From contig JAKITD010000004.1 in NCBI GenBank assembly GCA_021648265.1, forward strand, positions 24,350-88,349: a DNA stretch of 64,000 nt. The letters are read 5' to 3'. The position numbers and the translations under genes are program-made. The DNA comes from Flavobacteriaceae bacterium (GTDB lineage: Bacteria > Bacteroidota > Bacteroidia > Flavobacteriales > Flavobacteriaceae). Position 1 is the first letter of the stretch, and the number at the start of each line of letters is the position of its first letter. The notes under the pieces were generated by a model. That model did no database searches, was not told where the DNA came from, and was given only the letters and a program-made list of their open reading frames with translations. Positions 45,108-53,125 of the stretch are shown piece after piece.

Positions 45108-46435
45108 TGTTTTAACTTTAATAGCAATTCACTCATTTTCTTAGTCAGTTCCCTCCTACTATATTTCGCAATATTTTTAGATTCTGAAACCAAATTACCT
45201 TCTTTAAATTTTTCATAATAAGTGAGAATTTGAGCTTTTAATTTTTTCTCTTCCAAATAGAGAAAATAATTACCTGAATTTGTTTCAGTAAGAATAGTTT
45301 CTACATCACTTCCGTTTGGTCCTAATGCAATAATAGGTCTTTTAGCAGCTAAATATTCAAATAATTTCCCCGGAATAATTGCTTTGGTTTCCGGAGTATC
45401 CATTTCAACTAATAATAAAATTTGAGCATTATATTGAAATTGAATTGCTTCTTGATGCGAAACATAACCAACTATTTCACAGTTTTCTGTTAATCCAAAT
45501 TCCCGAATACTTTCTGTAATTTCATCACCAACAATACCAACTAGTTTTATTTGTAAATCAGTTTTAAAACCAGTGTTGCTATTGGTTATTTCTGAAAGAA
45601 CTTTCCATAATATTTCAGGATTCCGATTGCTTAACAAAGAACCTATATGCACCAAGGTAAATTGAGTATCTAATTGAGTATAAATGCTATCTGAAGCTTC
45701 ATAACCATTGGTAATAACTTCAATTGGTTGAGTAGTAATAATAGAAAATTCATTTTTTGTATTCTGACTAGTAACTACAATCTGATCCGCTTTATTTAAA
45801 ACTTTTTGTTCTAAATATTTGTGTTTTTTTTGAGAGGATTTGCTTAATCGTAGTGATTTATGATAATGAATAGTTGTCCAAGGATCCCGAAAATCTGCCA
45901 ACCATTTTACATCCGTTTTTTCTTTTAATTGCATTCCTATTAAATGTAAACTATGTGGTGGTCCTGTAGTTATAATTGTATCTATTTTATTTTCTGAAAT
46001 GTATTTTTCAAGATATGCTACGGAAGGCTTCACCCAACCAATTCTAGCATCGGGAATAAAAAAATTACCTCGTACCCAAAGCATCAATTTTTCTAAAACT
46101 GATTGTTTTTTATTGGTGATAATTCCACTACTGACTTGCTTTGTTTTCTTTTTTGAAAACATTTTTGCAAATCCGTAGGGTTCTTTAATGGGTTGTTTTA
46201 TGATGGAAATTCCTTTGGGTACTTCAGAAAGAAGACTTTCATCTAATAAAGGATAATGTGGGTTTTCAGGAATATAAACAGTAGGTTCAATCCCGAACTC
46301 TCTAAAGTAAGCAACAAATTTTAACCAACGCTGTACGCCTGGTCCTCCTGCTGGTGGCCAATAGTAGGAAATTACCAACACACCTGCGGAGGCAGGTGTC
46401 TCATAATTATTAGTTGTAAATTCACTTCTCACCAA
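45095..46435 (-). CDS. Glycosyltransferase (GT4-like)
   Basis: A 446-residue GT-B glycosyltransferase, probably acting on surface polysaccharide. ISYYWPPAGGPGVQRWLKF gives the N-terminal donor loop, TTGPPHSLHL and WLADFRDPW follow, and the C-terminal domain has VHIGSLLSNRNPE and PGKLFEYLAAKRPIIALG (nucleotide-sugar E motif). Relatives begin just before VISYYWPP, so the first 18 residues (MVRSEFTTNNYETPASAG) look added: they are partly encoded by a palindromic repeat. The GTG at 46381 directly after it is an alternative start. Two bases separate it from the toxin gene. Confidence 0.85.
   Translation of the reverse strand: MVRSEFTTNNYETPASAGVLVISYYWPPAGGPGVQRWLKFVAYFREFGIEPTVYIPENPHYPLLDESLLSEVPKGISIIKQPIKEPYGFAKMFSKKKTKQVSSGIITNKKQSVLEKLMLWVRGNFFIPDARIGWVKPSVAYLEKYISENKIDTIITTGPPHSLHLIGMQLKEKTDVKWLADFRDPWTTIHYHKSLRLSKSSQKKHKYLEQKVLNKADQIVVTSQNTKNEFSIITTQPIEVITNGYEASDSIYTQLDTQFTLVHIGSLLSNRNPEILWKVLSEITNSNTGFKTDLQIKLVGIVGDEITESIREFGLTENCEIVGYVSHQEAIQFQYNAQILLLVEMDTPETKAIIPGKLFEYLAAKRPIIALGPNGSDVETILTETNSGNYFLYLEEKKLKAQILTYYEKFKEGNLVSESKNIAKYSRRELTKKMSELLLKLKQNPR
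46378..46399 (-). repeat. CCNGC-type palindrome inside the glycosyltransferase 5' end
   Basis: ACACCTGC-GGAG-GCAGGTGT is a perfect 8-bp stem with a 4-base loop. On the coding strand it encodes ETPASAGV in frame. Its right flank (GTGTTG) matches the ATRTT flank of the copies before serA and prfB. Confidence 0.65.
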
Positions 46436-46437
46436 AC

Positions 46438-46716
46438 CTATTTATAAAATTTTTTATGATGCAGAACCTTTACAATAAAAACAGATTTTTCTTCAATTAA
46501 GAAATGCAAACCAAATGGAAATTTATTAGTATGAGCAATCCTGATGTCTCGATATCTTTTTTGAAAATGCAACGGGTTTGTTTTTAATTTTTCAATTATT
46601 TGGTTTATTTCAAATGAATATTTTATTGCTAAAGATTCTGAAATTAATTGATAATAATTGAATGATTCCTTAATATTAGATTGTGCTACACCAGAAACAA
46701 ATACTTTGTATTCCAT
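46438..46716 (-). CDS. RelE/ParE-type toxin
   Basis: A 92-residue protein of the RelE/ParE fold: YKVFVSGVAQSNIKESFNYY, helix alpha with LKTNPLHFQKRYRDIRIAH, and a C-terminal strand pair LHFLIEEKSVFIVKVLHH. The family blocks translation (mRNA cleavage) or gyrase; which applies cannot be read here. It overlaps the antitoxin gene by one base. The pair lies between yfhO-like and glycosyltransferase genes. Confidence 0.8.
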   Translation of the reverse strand: MEYKVFVSGVAQSNIKESFNYYQLISESLAIKYSFEINQIIEKLKTNPLHFQKRYRDIRIAHTNKFPFGLHFLIEEKSVFIVKVLHHKKFYK

Positions 46717-46967
46717 TATTTTTGGAATACTTTATTTTTCACATCTTCCCAAGGAGCATAATTTAATTCTCCTTTTTTATGTTTTTCTAACATTTCATCC
46801 ATCATCAATTTATATTCATTAGATAATTCGAAATCTTGGGCTTTCTTTATTAAAATTTGCTCCATAAAATTTTTTAAGTTTCGACCTTCTTTTTCAGCTT
46901 GAATCTTTAATAGTACAATCGTTTCTTCATTTAAAGAAACTTCCTTTCTTTTTTTTTGTAGCATCAT
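46716..46967 (-). CDS. Antitoxin partner of the RelE/ParE-type toxin
   Basis: An 83-residue protein. The N-terminal KKRKEVSLNEETIVLLKIQAEKEGRNLKNFMEQ has the ribbon-helix-helix pattern expected of a DNA-binding antitoxin, and the C-terminal YKLMMDEMLEKHKKGELNYAP is a charged helix that would wrap the toxin. It is first in the pair, and its stop overlaps the toxin start. Autoregulation is expected from the family. Confidence 0.75.
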   Translation of the reverse strand: MMLQKKRKEVSLNEETIVLLKIQAEKEGRNLKNFMEQILIKKAQDFELSNEYKLMMDEMLEKHKKGELNYAPWEDVKNKVFQK

Positions 46968-47025
46968 CGTAATTTATACAGCTAATATACGTATAAAATA
47001 CAATTATTTGATGTTTTTGGTTTTC

Positions 47026-49476
47026 TTAGGCTTTTAAGCTTTCTGTTTCATGAGATTCCTGCCTGCGCAGGAATACTACCCCACCAACAAATACCAGTAC
47101 AAACAAAATACTACTCGCTAGACTTATTTTACTTCCAGTTGCAACTACTTGAGGTTCAAATTTAAACTCGATCGTATGTTTTCCCTCAGGAATTGTCATT
47201 GCTCGTAAGATATAATTTGCTCTAAAATAATTTGTTAATTCTCCATCTATATAGGCATTCCAACCTTTTGGGTAATATACTTCAGAAAAAAGAGCTAATT
47301 GTGGAGAGTTGGTTTCAGATTCGTATTTTAAATGATTTGGACTGTGACTTAGTAACTTAATAGTGGCTGTAGAATCTCTTTGAATATTTTCTAAAGGCAA
47401 TAAGACTTTAAACTCCCTATTAATAATGGCTGTTTTCTTGGTATCTAAGCTATCTAGAAATTTAATTTCTTCATTGGCATTTTCAGCAAACATCACATTT
47501 TTCACCAACCAAGCTGGGCCGTTTGCATAGGGATTTCGTTGTGGAACTTCAGTACCATTTTTACTTTGAGTAATGATGTATTTCACATTCATCATATTCA
47601 AAATTCCAACATCTCCTTTACTCAAATAAAAATCATCAATATCCTGCATTCTTCCTGGTTTTGCAGCGTGATAGCCTCCTAAAGCATTGTGATAATAACT
47701 TGCTCTTCCACTGTTAAAAGGATTTGAAGTGATATCATAAACTCTATAATAACCGTTGTCTTTAAGTATCTCTTTATCTGCAAAGTTTTCCTGAAATGGG
47801 TGATCCATTACTCGAGCCATTACAAAATCATCGTTATTTACGTAGCGTCTATCCACTCCAACTAAATCAATAATGATTAATAATCCTAAAATGCCAATGG
47901 CTAAACTTAGTTTTAATTTTTCTTTTAAAAACAACCAAAGTACTCCTGCTGAAATCAACACAAATACTAGTGAGCGAATTGAATCTGTCATAAACAAAGT
48001 CATTCGATCTTCTCGCATAGCATCCACAAATCCAGGTCCTAAATCCTTCATAAAATAAGAGTCGTAAGGACTTGAAAAACTAAATAAGGAAGATTTAAAT
48101 AAGATAAAAATTAAAGCAACTCCACCTGTAATTCCTGTGGCATATAGCAATGCTTTTTTTCTTGTTTCTGATTTTCCTGAAGCCTTAAAAAAGAAATGAT
48201 GCAATCCAACAATCGCTAAAATTGGTAAAATCATTTCCAATAAAACCTGAATAGAAGAAACCGCTCTAAACTTGTTGTATAAAGGAATATTATCAATAAA
48301 AAAGTCGGTAAGTAAACTGAAATTCTTTCCCCAAGACAAAAATAAGCTAAGTAAAAAACCAGCAGTTAGCCACCATTTCATTTTTCCTTTTATCAGAAAT
48401 AAAGCAAGAATTGCTAAAAATATAATTACTGCACCCACATAGGCTGGAGCAGCAACAATAGGTTGGTCTCCCCAATACATTGGCACTTGATTTAGCAATT
48501 GATTAGCTTCTTGAGGAGAAGCACCCAATTGCATCACAGCATCTAAAGTTTTTGGATCATCTGGGAGTGGTTCTGAATTACCACCGCCCATAAATCTAGG
48601 GATAAATAAGTTAAAACTTTCTAGTTTTCCGTAGCTATATTCAGTAATGTAATTATAATCTAAACCTTTGTTAGCTTCTTTTGGGCTTCCGTCTGCATTG
48701 ACGGTTAATTCACTTTTTCCTCTGGTAGAAGTATCTGCATACTCTTTGGTAGCCAAGATGTTAGTGGCGTTCATCCCAATAGCTAATAAAACTCCAGCTG
48801 CCATAATCCCGACTGCTTTAAAATACTGCGGAAGGGTTTTATTTTTTACCGAATCTATTAAATAAACAATTCCTATAACAATTACTAAAAGCATTAAATA
48901 ATAGGTCATTTGAAAGTGATTTGTAACCAATTCCAATGCCATAGCGATGGTAGTAAGTAAGAACCCGTAGAGATATTTTTTTCTGAAAGTGAGTATAATT
49001 CCACTTAAAACCAAGGGCATATAGGCAATCGCATGGGCCTTTGCATTATGTCCTACTCCCAATATTATTATTAAATAAGTAGAAAAACCAAAAGCCAAAG
49101 CACCTACAAAAGCTAATTTATAATTAATTTTTAAGACTAAAAATAAAATATACATACCTATAAAATACAGAAAAAGATAATCGGCAGGTCTTGGTAAAAA
49201 CCGAATAGTTAAATCTAATTTTTTAATATAATTATGTGGATATTTAGCTCCTAATTGGTAGGTTGGCATACCACCAAAAGCCGAATTGGTCCAATAGGTT
49301 TCTTCTCCAGTTGTTTTTCTGAAATCGTTTTGCTGCTTTGCCATTCCAGTATATTGTACAATATCACTCTGAAATATTTTTTTTCCTTGCAAAACTGGAC
49401 TAAAATAAGCGAGTGAAATAATTACAAATAATACGAATACACCAATATGTGGGAGATACTTTTTAAAACGTTGCAT
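47026..49476 (-). CDS. YfhO family membrane protein
   Basis: An 816-residue integral membrane protein with about 12-13 helices and large extracytoplasmic parts. Typical YfhO blocks are SPVLQGKKIFQSDIVQYTGM, YWTNSAFGGMPTYQLGAKYP (near 60), FIPRFMGGGNSEPLPDD and FSEVYYPKGWNAYIDGEL. The family has a GT-C-like fold and is linked to glycosylation of lipoteichoic acid or other envelope polymers in Firmicutes; the role in Bacteroidota is unknown. The C-terminal FLRRQES is encoded by a palindromic repeat. The nearby glycosyltransferase hints at a shared envelope task. Confidence 0.88.
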   Translation of the reverse strand: MQRFKKYLPHIGVFVLFVIISLAYFSPVLQGKKIFQSDIVQYTGMAKQQNDFRKTTGEETYWTNSAFGGMPTYQLGAKYPHNYIKKLDLTIRFLPRPADYLFLYFIGMYILFLVLKINYKLAFVGALAFGFSTYLIIILGVGHNAKAHAIAYMPLVLSGIILTFRKKYLYGFLLTTIAMALELVTNHFQMTYYLMLLVIVIGIVYLIDSVKNKTLPQYFKAVGIMAAGVLLAIGMNATNILATKEYADTSTRGKSELTVNADGSPKEANKGLDYNYITEYSYGKLESFNLFIPRFMGGGNSEPLPDDPKTLDAVMQLGASPQEANQLLNQVPMYWGDQPIVAAPAYVGAVIIFLAILALFLIKGKMKWWLTAGFLLSLFLSWGKNFSLLTDFFIDNIPLYNKFRAVSSIQVLLEMILPILAIVGLHHFFFKASGKSETRKKALLYATGITGGVALIFILFKSSLFSFSSPYDSYFMKDLGPGFVDAMREDRMTLFMTDSIRSLVFVLISAGVLWLFLKEKLKLSLAIGILGLLIIIDLVGVDRRYVNNDDFVMARVMDHPFQENFADKEILKDNGYYRVYDITSNPFNSGRASYYHNALGGYHAAKPGRMQDIDDFYLSKGDVGILNMMNVKYIITQSKNGTEVPQRNPYANGPAWLVKNVMFAENANEEIKFLDSLDTKKTAIINREFKVLLPLENIQRDSTATIKLLSHSPNHLKYESETNSPQLALFSEVYYPKGWNAYIDGELTNYFRANYILRAMTIPEGKHTIEFKFEPQVVATGSKISLASSILFVLVFVGGVVFLRRQESHETESLKA
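47053..47074 (+). repeat. CCNGC-type palindrome inside the yfhO-like 3' end
   Basis: ATTCCTGC-CTGC-GCAGGAAT is a perfect 8-bp stem with a 4-base loop, preceded by GAG. Its geometry matches the copy at 46378. It lies in the last 15 codons of the gene and adds an in-frame basic tail. Confidence 0.65.
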
Positions 49477-49561
49477 AATTATATTGAAAATAAAACTGGG
49501 GGAATTTATGAAAATTTGCTCAATTTTATTCCATAAAAGAAAAATAGTATTTAATTACGAA

Positions 49562-49828
49562 CTATTCTATTTCTTCAAAATCTACATATTCACCGACAGT
49601 AGATTTAGAAGTTTTTGTTTTGGCGTTTTTGGGGTCAATGCTAACCTTTCCCTCTTCTTGATTCTGACTAGGTGTATTAAAAGGATTATTACCAAAAGCC
49701 TGACCAAATCGCTCATTTGCTTTCTTTGCAACATATCGCATTAAGTAAGGTTTTGAAAACTTTAAAATAATCTTCAAGGCATAATATACCAGAAGTATAA
49801 TTAAAATCGTTTCTAAAAAAGAATTCAT
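49562..49828 (-). CDS. DUF4834 family protein
   Basis: An 88-residue protein with an N-terminal membrane helix (about 6-24, ETILIILLVYYALKIILKF), a basic helix (YLMRYVAKKANERFGQAFG) and the end TVGEYVDFEEIE. The last motif is typical of DUF4834 as I remember it. The function is unknown. It lies upstream of the yfhO-like gene on the same strand, 85 bases away, so they may be co-transcribed. Confidence 0.75.
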   Translation of the reverse strand: MNSFLETILIILLVYYALKIILKFSKPYLMRYVAKKANERFGQAFGNNPFNTPSQNQEEGKVSIDPKNAKTKTSKSTVGEYVDFEEIE

Positions 49829-49907
49829 AGTTTTTTAATTCTTGTCAAAAATACAAATAGTCTATTTAATTTTAAAAAAAACTACTATTAAATAAACGAT
49901 AAATATA

Positions 49908-49915
49908 TATCTTTG
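49908..49915 (+). promoter_or_regulatory. -7 promoter box of the outer-membrane protein gene
   Basis: TATCTTTG, a perfect TAnnTTTG box, 19 bases before the start at 49934. It overlaps the ORF-track start at 49913, which argues for the later ATG. Confidence 0.55.
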
Positions 49916-49933
49916 AACTTAACTGAATTTTTT

Positions 49934-50974
49934 ATGAAAGCAACCCAAAACAGCATACTTTTAATTTTACTATTTAGTTTTTTTAGTGTTTCAGCACAAT
50001 ACACTGAAACCATCAACTCCAACCGCCCTGGCTTCTCGCAAGGAGCTTTTTCTGTAGGAAAAAAAATCTTACAACTTGAAACAGGTTTTGGCTACGGAAC
50101 TGAAGATCATCGCCTTAAAAACACTGAAACCAACGTTTTCTTAATCGATTACAATATTCGTTACGGAGTTTGGAAAGAAGAATTAGAAGTAAGTTTAACC
50201 GGTGGATTTCGTTCTGAAAACATTTCAGATAAAAACGGAACAAATGGTGAGTATAAGGTAAGTAATTTCACATCAAACACACTTGGAGCCAAATATTTAT
50301 TTTTTGATCCATATCGCAAAAAAGAATTAGAAAAACCGAACCTTTATAGTTGGAAAGCAAACAACTCTTTCCATTGGAGAGATTTAGTTCCTGCGATTTC
50401 AATTTATGCAGGTGCAAATTTTGATGCAAAAGACAATCCACTTACACATATTCAAAATAATAATTCTGTAATTGAAACAGGAATAGAAATTAGCCCAACC
50501 ATAGCAATAGCAACACAAAACAACTGGGGAAGTTGGGTTTTCGTAGTTAATATTATTGGTGACAGAGTTACTTTAGACGAAGCTTCTTATTCTTATATAC
50601 TAACTCTAACACATACTTTTAATGCAAAAATGTCTGCATTTTTAGAAAACCAAGGAATTAGTAGTGACTTTTATGCAGATCAAATATTTAGAGGCGGAGT
50701 TGCTTATTTATTTAACCAGGATTTTCAAATTGACGCATCTATATTAACGAATTTTAAAGATACTCCTTCAAGATTTATGGGAAGATTAGGTATTTCATAC
50801 CGATTTGATATGCACGAAAAAGATGAGTATATAGAAGACAAAGGGAGAGCAGGAAGAGAAAAAAAGAAAGAAAAAAAAGGTACTAGTAAAAAAGATAAGA
50901 ATAAGAAGAAGAAAAAGAGCAAACGAAAAGATAGCATTGATTTTGAAGATGACAGCGGCGATGGAAATCTTTAG
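49934..50974 (+). CDS. Outer-membrane transporter-like protein (phenol_MetA_deg/PF13557 type)
   Basis: I chose MKATQNSILLILL at 49934, giving a normal signal peptide ending in VSAQ; the product is 346 residues. The body (ETINSNRPGFSQGAFSVGKKILQLETGFGYG) and repeated amphipathic strands match the beta-barrel transporter family PF13557. The C-terminal 45 residues after the last strand are an unusual Lys/Glu-rich tail (REKKKEKKGTSKKDKNKKKK), likely periplasmic or disordered. The substrate is unknown. It heads a four-gene run (acyltransferase, thioredoxin-like, cupin). Confidence 0.78.
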   Translation: MKATQNSILLILLFSFFSVSAQYTETINSNRPGFSQGAFSVGKKILQLETGFGYGTEDHRLKNTETNVFLIDYNIRYGVWKEELEVSLTGGFRSENISDKNGTNGEYKVSNFTSNTLGAKYLFFDPYRKKELEKPNLYSWKANNSFHWRDLVPAISIYAGANFDAKDNPLTHIQNNNSVIETGIEISPTIAIATQNNWGSWVFVVNIIGDRVTLDEASYSYILTLTHTFNAKMSAFLENQGISSDFYADQIFRGGVAYLFNQDFQIDASILTNFKDTPSRFMGRLGISYRFDMHEKDEYIEDKGRAGREKKKEKKGTSKKDKNKKKKKSKRKDSIDFEDDSGDGNL

Positions 50975-50986
50975 TGAAAAATAACC

Positions 50987-52105
50987 ATGATTGAATTAAA
51001 AAAAATTACTACTAAAAAGGAATTAAAACAATTTGTAAAATTCCCTTTTAAACTTTATAAAGATTGCAAATATTGGGTTCCTCCTCTTACTAAAGATGAA
51101 ATGGAAACCTTAGATATTGAAAATAATCCAGTTTTTAAAAATGCAGAAGCTTCCTACTATTTAGCCTATAAAAACGGAAAAGCAGCTGGAAGGATTGCTG
51201 TTATTATCAACCATATTGAAATCAATGAACTAAACAAGAAAAAAGTTAGATTTGGTTGGTTAGATATGATTGATGATATTGAAGTTACTAAAGCCCTACT
51301 AAACAAAGTTTACGAAATAGGAAAAGCAAACAACCTTGAATATGCCGAAGGTCCTGTTGGTTTTTCAAATATGGAAAAAGCAGGGATTTTAACATTGGGC
51401 TTTGAGGAGCTAAACACCATGATTACTTGGTATCACTATCCTTATTACGCAGAGCATTTAAAAAAATTAGGTTTCGTAAAACAAGCAACTTGGGTAGAAT
51501 TCAGACTTCAAAACCCAGCACAAACTACCGATAAAGTAAAGAAATTTGCTAAGCTAATTAAACAGCGATATTCTTTAGAAGTATTGCGTTTCACAAATAA
51601 AAAACAAATATTACCCTTTGTAGATGATATGTTTGGCTTACTTAATAAAACCTACAATTCCCTGCAAACATTTGTTCCTATTCAGCAATATCAAATAAAT
51701 CATTATAAAGAAAAATATTTCAATTTTATCAACCCAGAGTACATCACTTGTATTTTAGATCAAGACAAAAAACTCATTGCATTTTCAATCGTGATGCCTT
51801 CCTTTTCAAAAGCATTAAAAAAAGCAAATGGATCCTTATTTCCGTTTGGATGGTACTATTTAATGAAAGCACAAAAGAAAAACGATACTGCCGCTTTTTA
51901 TTTAATAGGAATTGACCCCGAATATCAAGGAAAAGGAGTTACTGCTATTATATTTGAAGAAATGCGCGAAATATTTGTACGCAAAGGAATTAAACAAACC
52001 GAAACAAATCCGGAGCTTGAAGAAAACGTTGCCGTACAACAACTTTGGAAATCTAACGGTCCCGTAAAACACAAAGAACGTTGCACATTCAGAATTAACT
52101 TATAA
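50987..52105 (+). CDS. GNAT-like N-acyltransferase family protein
   Basis: A 372-residue protein with no signal peptide. The N-terminal half (KFPFKLYKDCKYWVPPL, SYYLAYKNGKAAGRIAVIIN, EGPVGFSNMEKAGILTLGFE) and C-terminal IGIDPEYQGKGVTAIIFEEM, with the GNAT acyl-CoA motif QGKG, mark a two-domain GNAT-fold acyltransferase (YghO-like). The substrate is unknown. It begins 12 bases after the outer-membrane protein gene and is followed after 10 bases by the thioredoxin-like gene. Confidence 0.75.
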   Translation: MIELKKITTKKELKQFVKFPFKLYKDCKYWVPPLTKDEMETLDIENNPVFKNAEASYYLAYKNGKAAGRIAVIINHIEINELNKKKVRFGWLDMIDDIEVTKALLNKVYEIGKANNLEYAEGPVGFSNMEKAGILTLGFEELNTMITWYHYPYYAEHLKKLGFVKQATWVEFRLQNPAQTTDKVKKFAKLIKQRYSLEVLRFTNKKQILPFVDDMFGLLNKTYNSLQTFVPIQQYQINHYKEKYFNFINPEYITCILDQDKKLIAFSIVMPSFSKALKKANGSLFPFGWYYLMKAQKKNDTAAFYLIGIDPEYQGKGVTAIIFEEMREIFVRKGIKQTETNPELEENVAVQQLWKSNGPVKHKERCTFRINL

Positions 52106-52115
52106 TAAATAACCT

Positions 52116-52640
52116 ATGAAACTCAAATTACTTATCCCTGCATTATTTATATTTATTTCGAGCATCTCATTTGCACAACAACCAACTTCAGAAATTCTTA
52201 ATGAAGCCTATAAACAAGCTACATTAGAAAATAAAAATGTATTAGTTGTTTTTCAAGCATCTTGGTGCAGTTGGTGTAAAAAAATGGATCAAAATATAAA
52301 CAATGAAAAAATTAAAAAATCATTGGAAGCTAACTATGTGATTGTTCATTTAAGTGTTTTCGAATCTAAAAAGAATACACATCTCGAAAACCCTGGTGCT
52401 GAAGATTTATTAAAAGAACACAATGCTGTTAAAGCAGGATTGCCTTATTGGTTAATTTTTGATAAAGATAAAAATCTAATAGGAAACTCTTTAGGTTCCG
52501 ATAATCAAAATATGGGTTGTCCATCTACCAAACAAGAAGTTATTGATTTGAAAAACACATTAAAAAAGACTTCAAAACTATCTGAGGAAGAGTTGAATTT
52601 AATTGGTGAAGTTTTCTACATTGAAAAAAAAATAAAATAA
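52116..52640 (+). CDS. Secreted thioredoxin-family protein
   Basis: The signal peptide ends in SFAQ. The redox motif is WCSWC (ASWCSWCKKM, about residue 50), inside a thioredoxin fold: NVLVVFQASWCSWC, cis-Pro region AGLPYWLIFDKDKNLIG. It resembles the DUF255/thioredoxin_7 type in length (174 residues). It would reduce or isomerise disulfides in the periplasm; the partner is unknown. It lies in a tight run with the acyltransferase and cupin genes. Confidence 0.8.
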   Translation: MKLKLLIPALFIFISSISFAQQPTSEILNEAYKQATLENKNVLVVFQASWCSWCKKMDQNINNEKIKKSLEANYVIVHLSVFESKKNTHLENPGAEDLLKEHNAVKAGLPYWLIFDKDKNLIGNSLGSDNQNMGCPSTKQEVIDLKNTLKKTSKLSEEELNLIGEVFYIEKKIK

Positions 52641-52650
52641 GTATTTAGAA

Positions 52651-53025
52651 ATGAAACCAATCACTTTTTTATTATTCGTCTTCCTTTTAAGTACAATTTC
52701 TTGTAAAACGAATAAGATTCTTCCAGATCCCTTAAAAGCAGGTTGGAAAGGAAACACAGTATGTGAACTAGTTAAAGAGAATAAAGCGATTCGAGTTTTA
52801 AAATGCACCTTTCCTCCTGGTGTTGGACACGAACGTCATTTTCACAAAGCCCATTTTGGATATACACTAGCCGGAAGTAAATTTAGAATGAAAGATACTA
52901 CTGGAGTTAAAGAAGTTCAAGTTTTAACTGGAAGTGACTTTTATAGCAATGGAACTGAGTGGCATGAGGTTTTGAACATTGGAGACAGCACTGCTGTTTT
53001 TCTTATTGTGGAACCTAAACTGTAG
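52651..53025 (+). CDS. Cupin-domain lipoprotein
   Basis: Lipoprotein signal MKPITFLLFVFLLSTISCK with the Cys at 18. The rest is a small single cupin: HERHFHKAHFGYTLAGSKF holds the metal-binding His cluster (two or three His plus Gly) and EWHEVLNIGDSTAVFLIVE is the second motif. The metal is not known; no enzyme activity can be assigned. The stop codon lies inside a 7-base tandem repeat. Confidence 0.8.
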   Translation: MKPITFLLFVFLLSTISCKTNKILPDPLKAGWKGNTVCELVKENKAIRVLKCTFPPGVGHERHFHKAHFGYTLAGSKFRMKDTTGVKEVQVLTGSDFYSNGTEWHEVLNIGDSTAVFLIVEPKL

Positions 53026-53055
53026 GCTGTAGGCTGTAGGCTGTAGGCTGTAGGC
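53020..53055. repeat. Tandem heptanucleotide repeat (CTGTAGG, five copies)
   Basis: Five perfect head-to-tail copies of CTGTAGG plus one base. The first copy supplies the last Leu codon and the TAG stop of the cupin gene. Copy number is likely to vary by slippage, but changes would fall after the stop. Confidence 0.85.
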
Positions 53056-53061
53056 AAAAAT

Positions 53062-53102
53062 AAAAATCCAATGTTTAATATAATATTAAACATTGGATTT
53101 TT
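53062..53102. terminator. Bidirectional intrinsic terminator
   Basis: AAAAATCCAATGTTTAATAT and its complement form an almost perfect 18-20 bp stem with a minimal loop and T/A tails. It separates the convergent cupin and PLP-enzyme genes. Confidence 0.85.
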
Positions 53103-53125
53103 ATTGGGTTATAAATAGAAATAAA

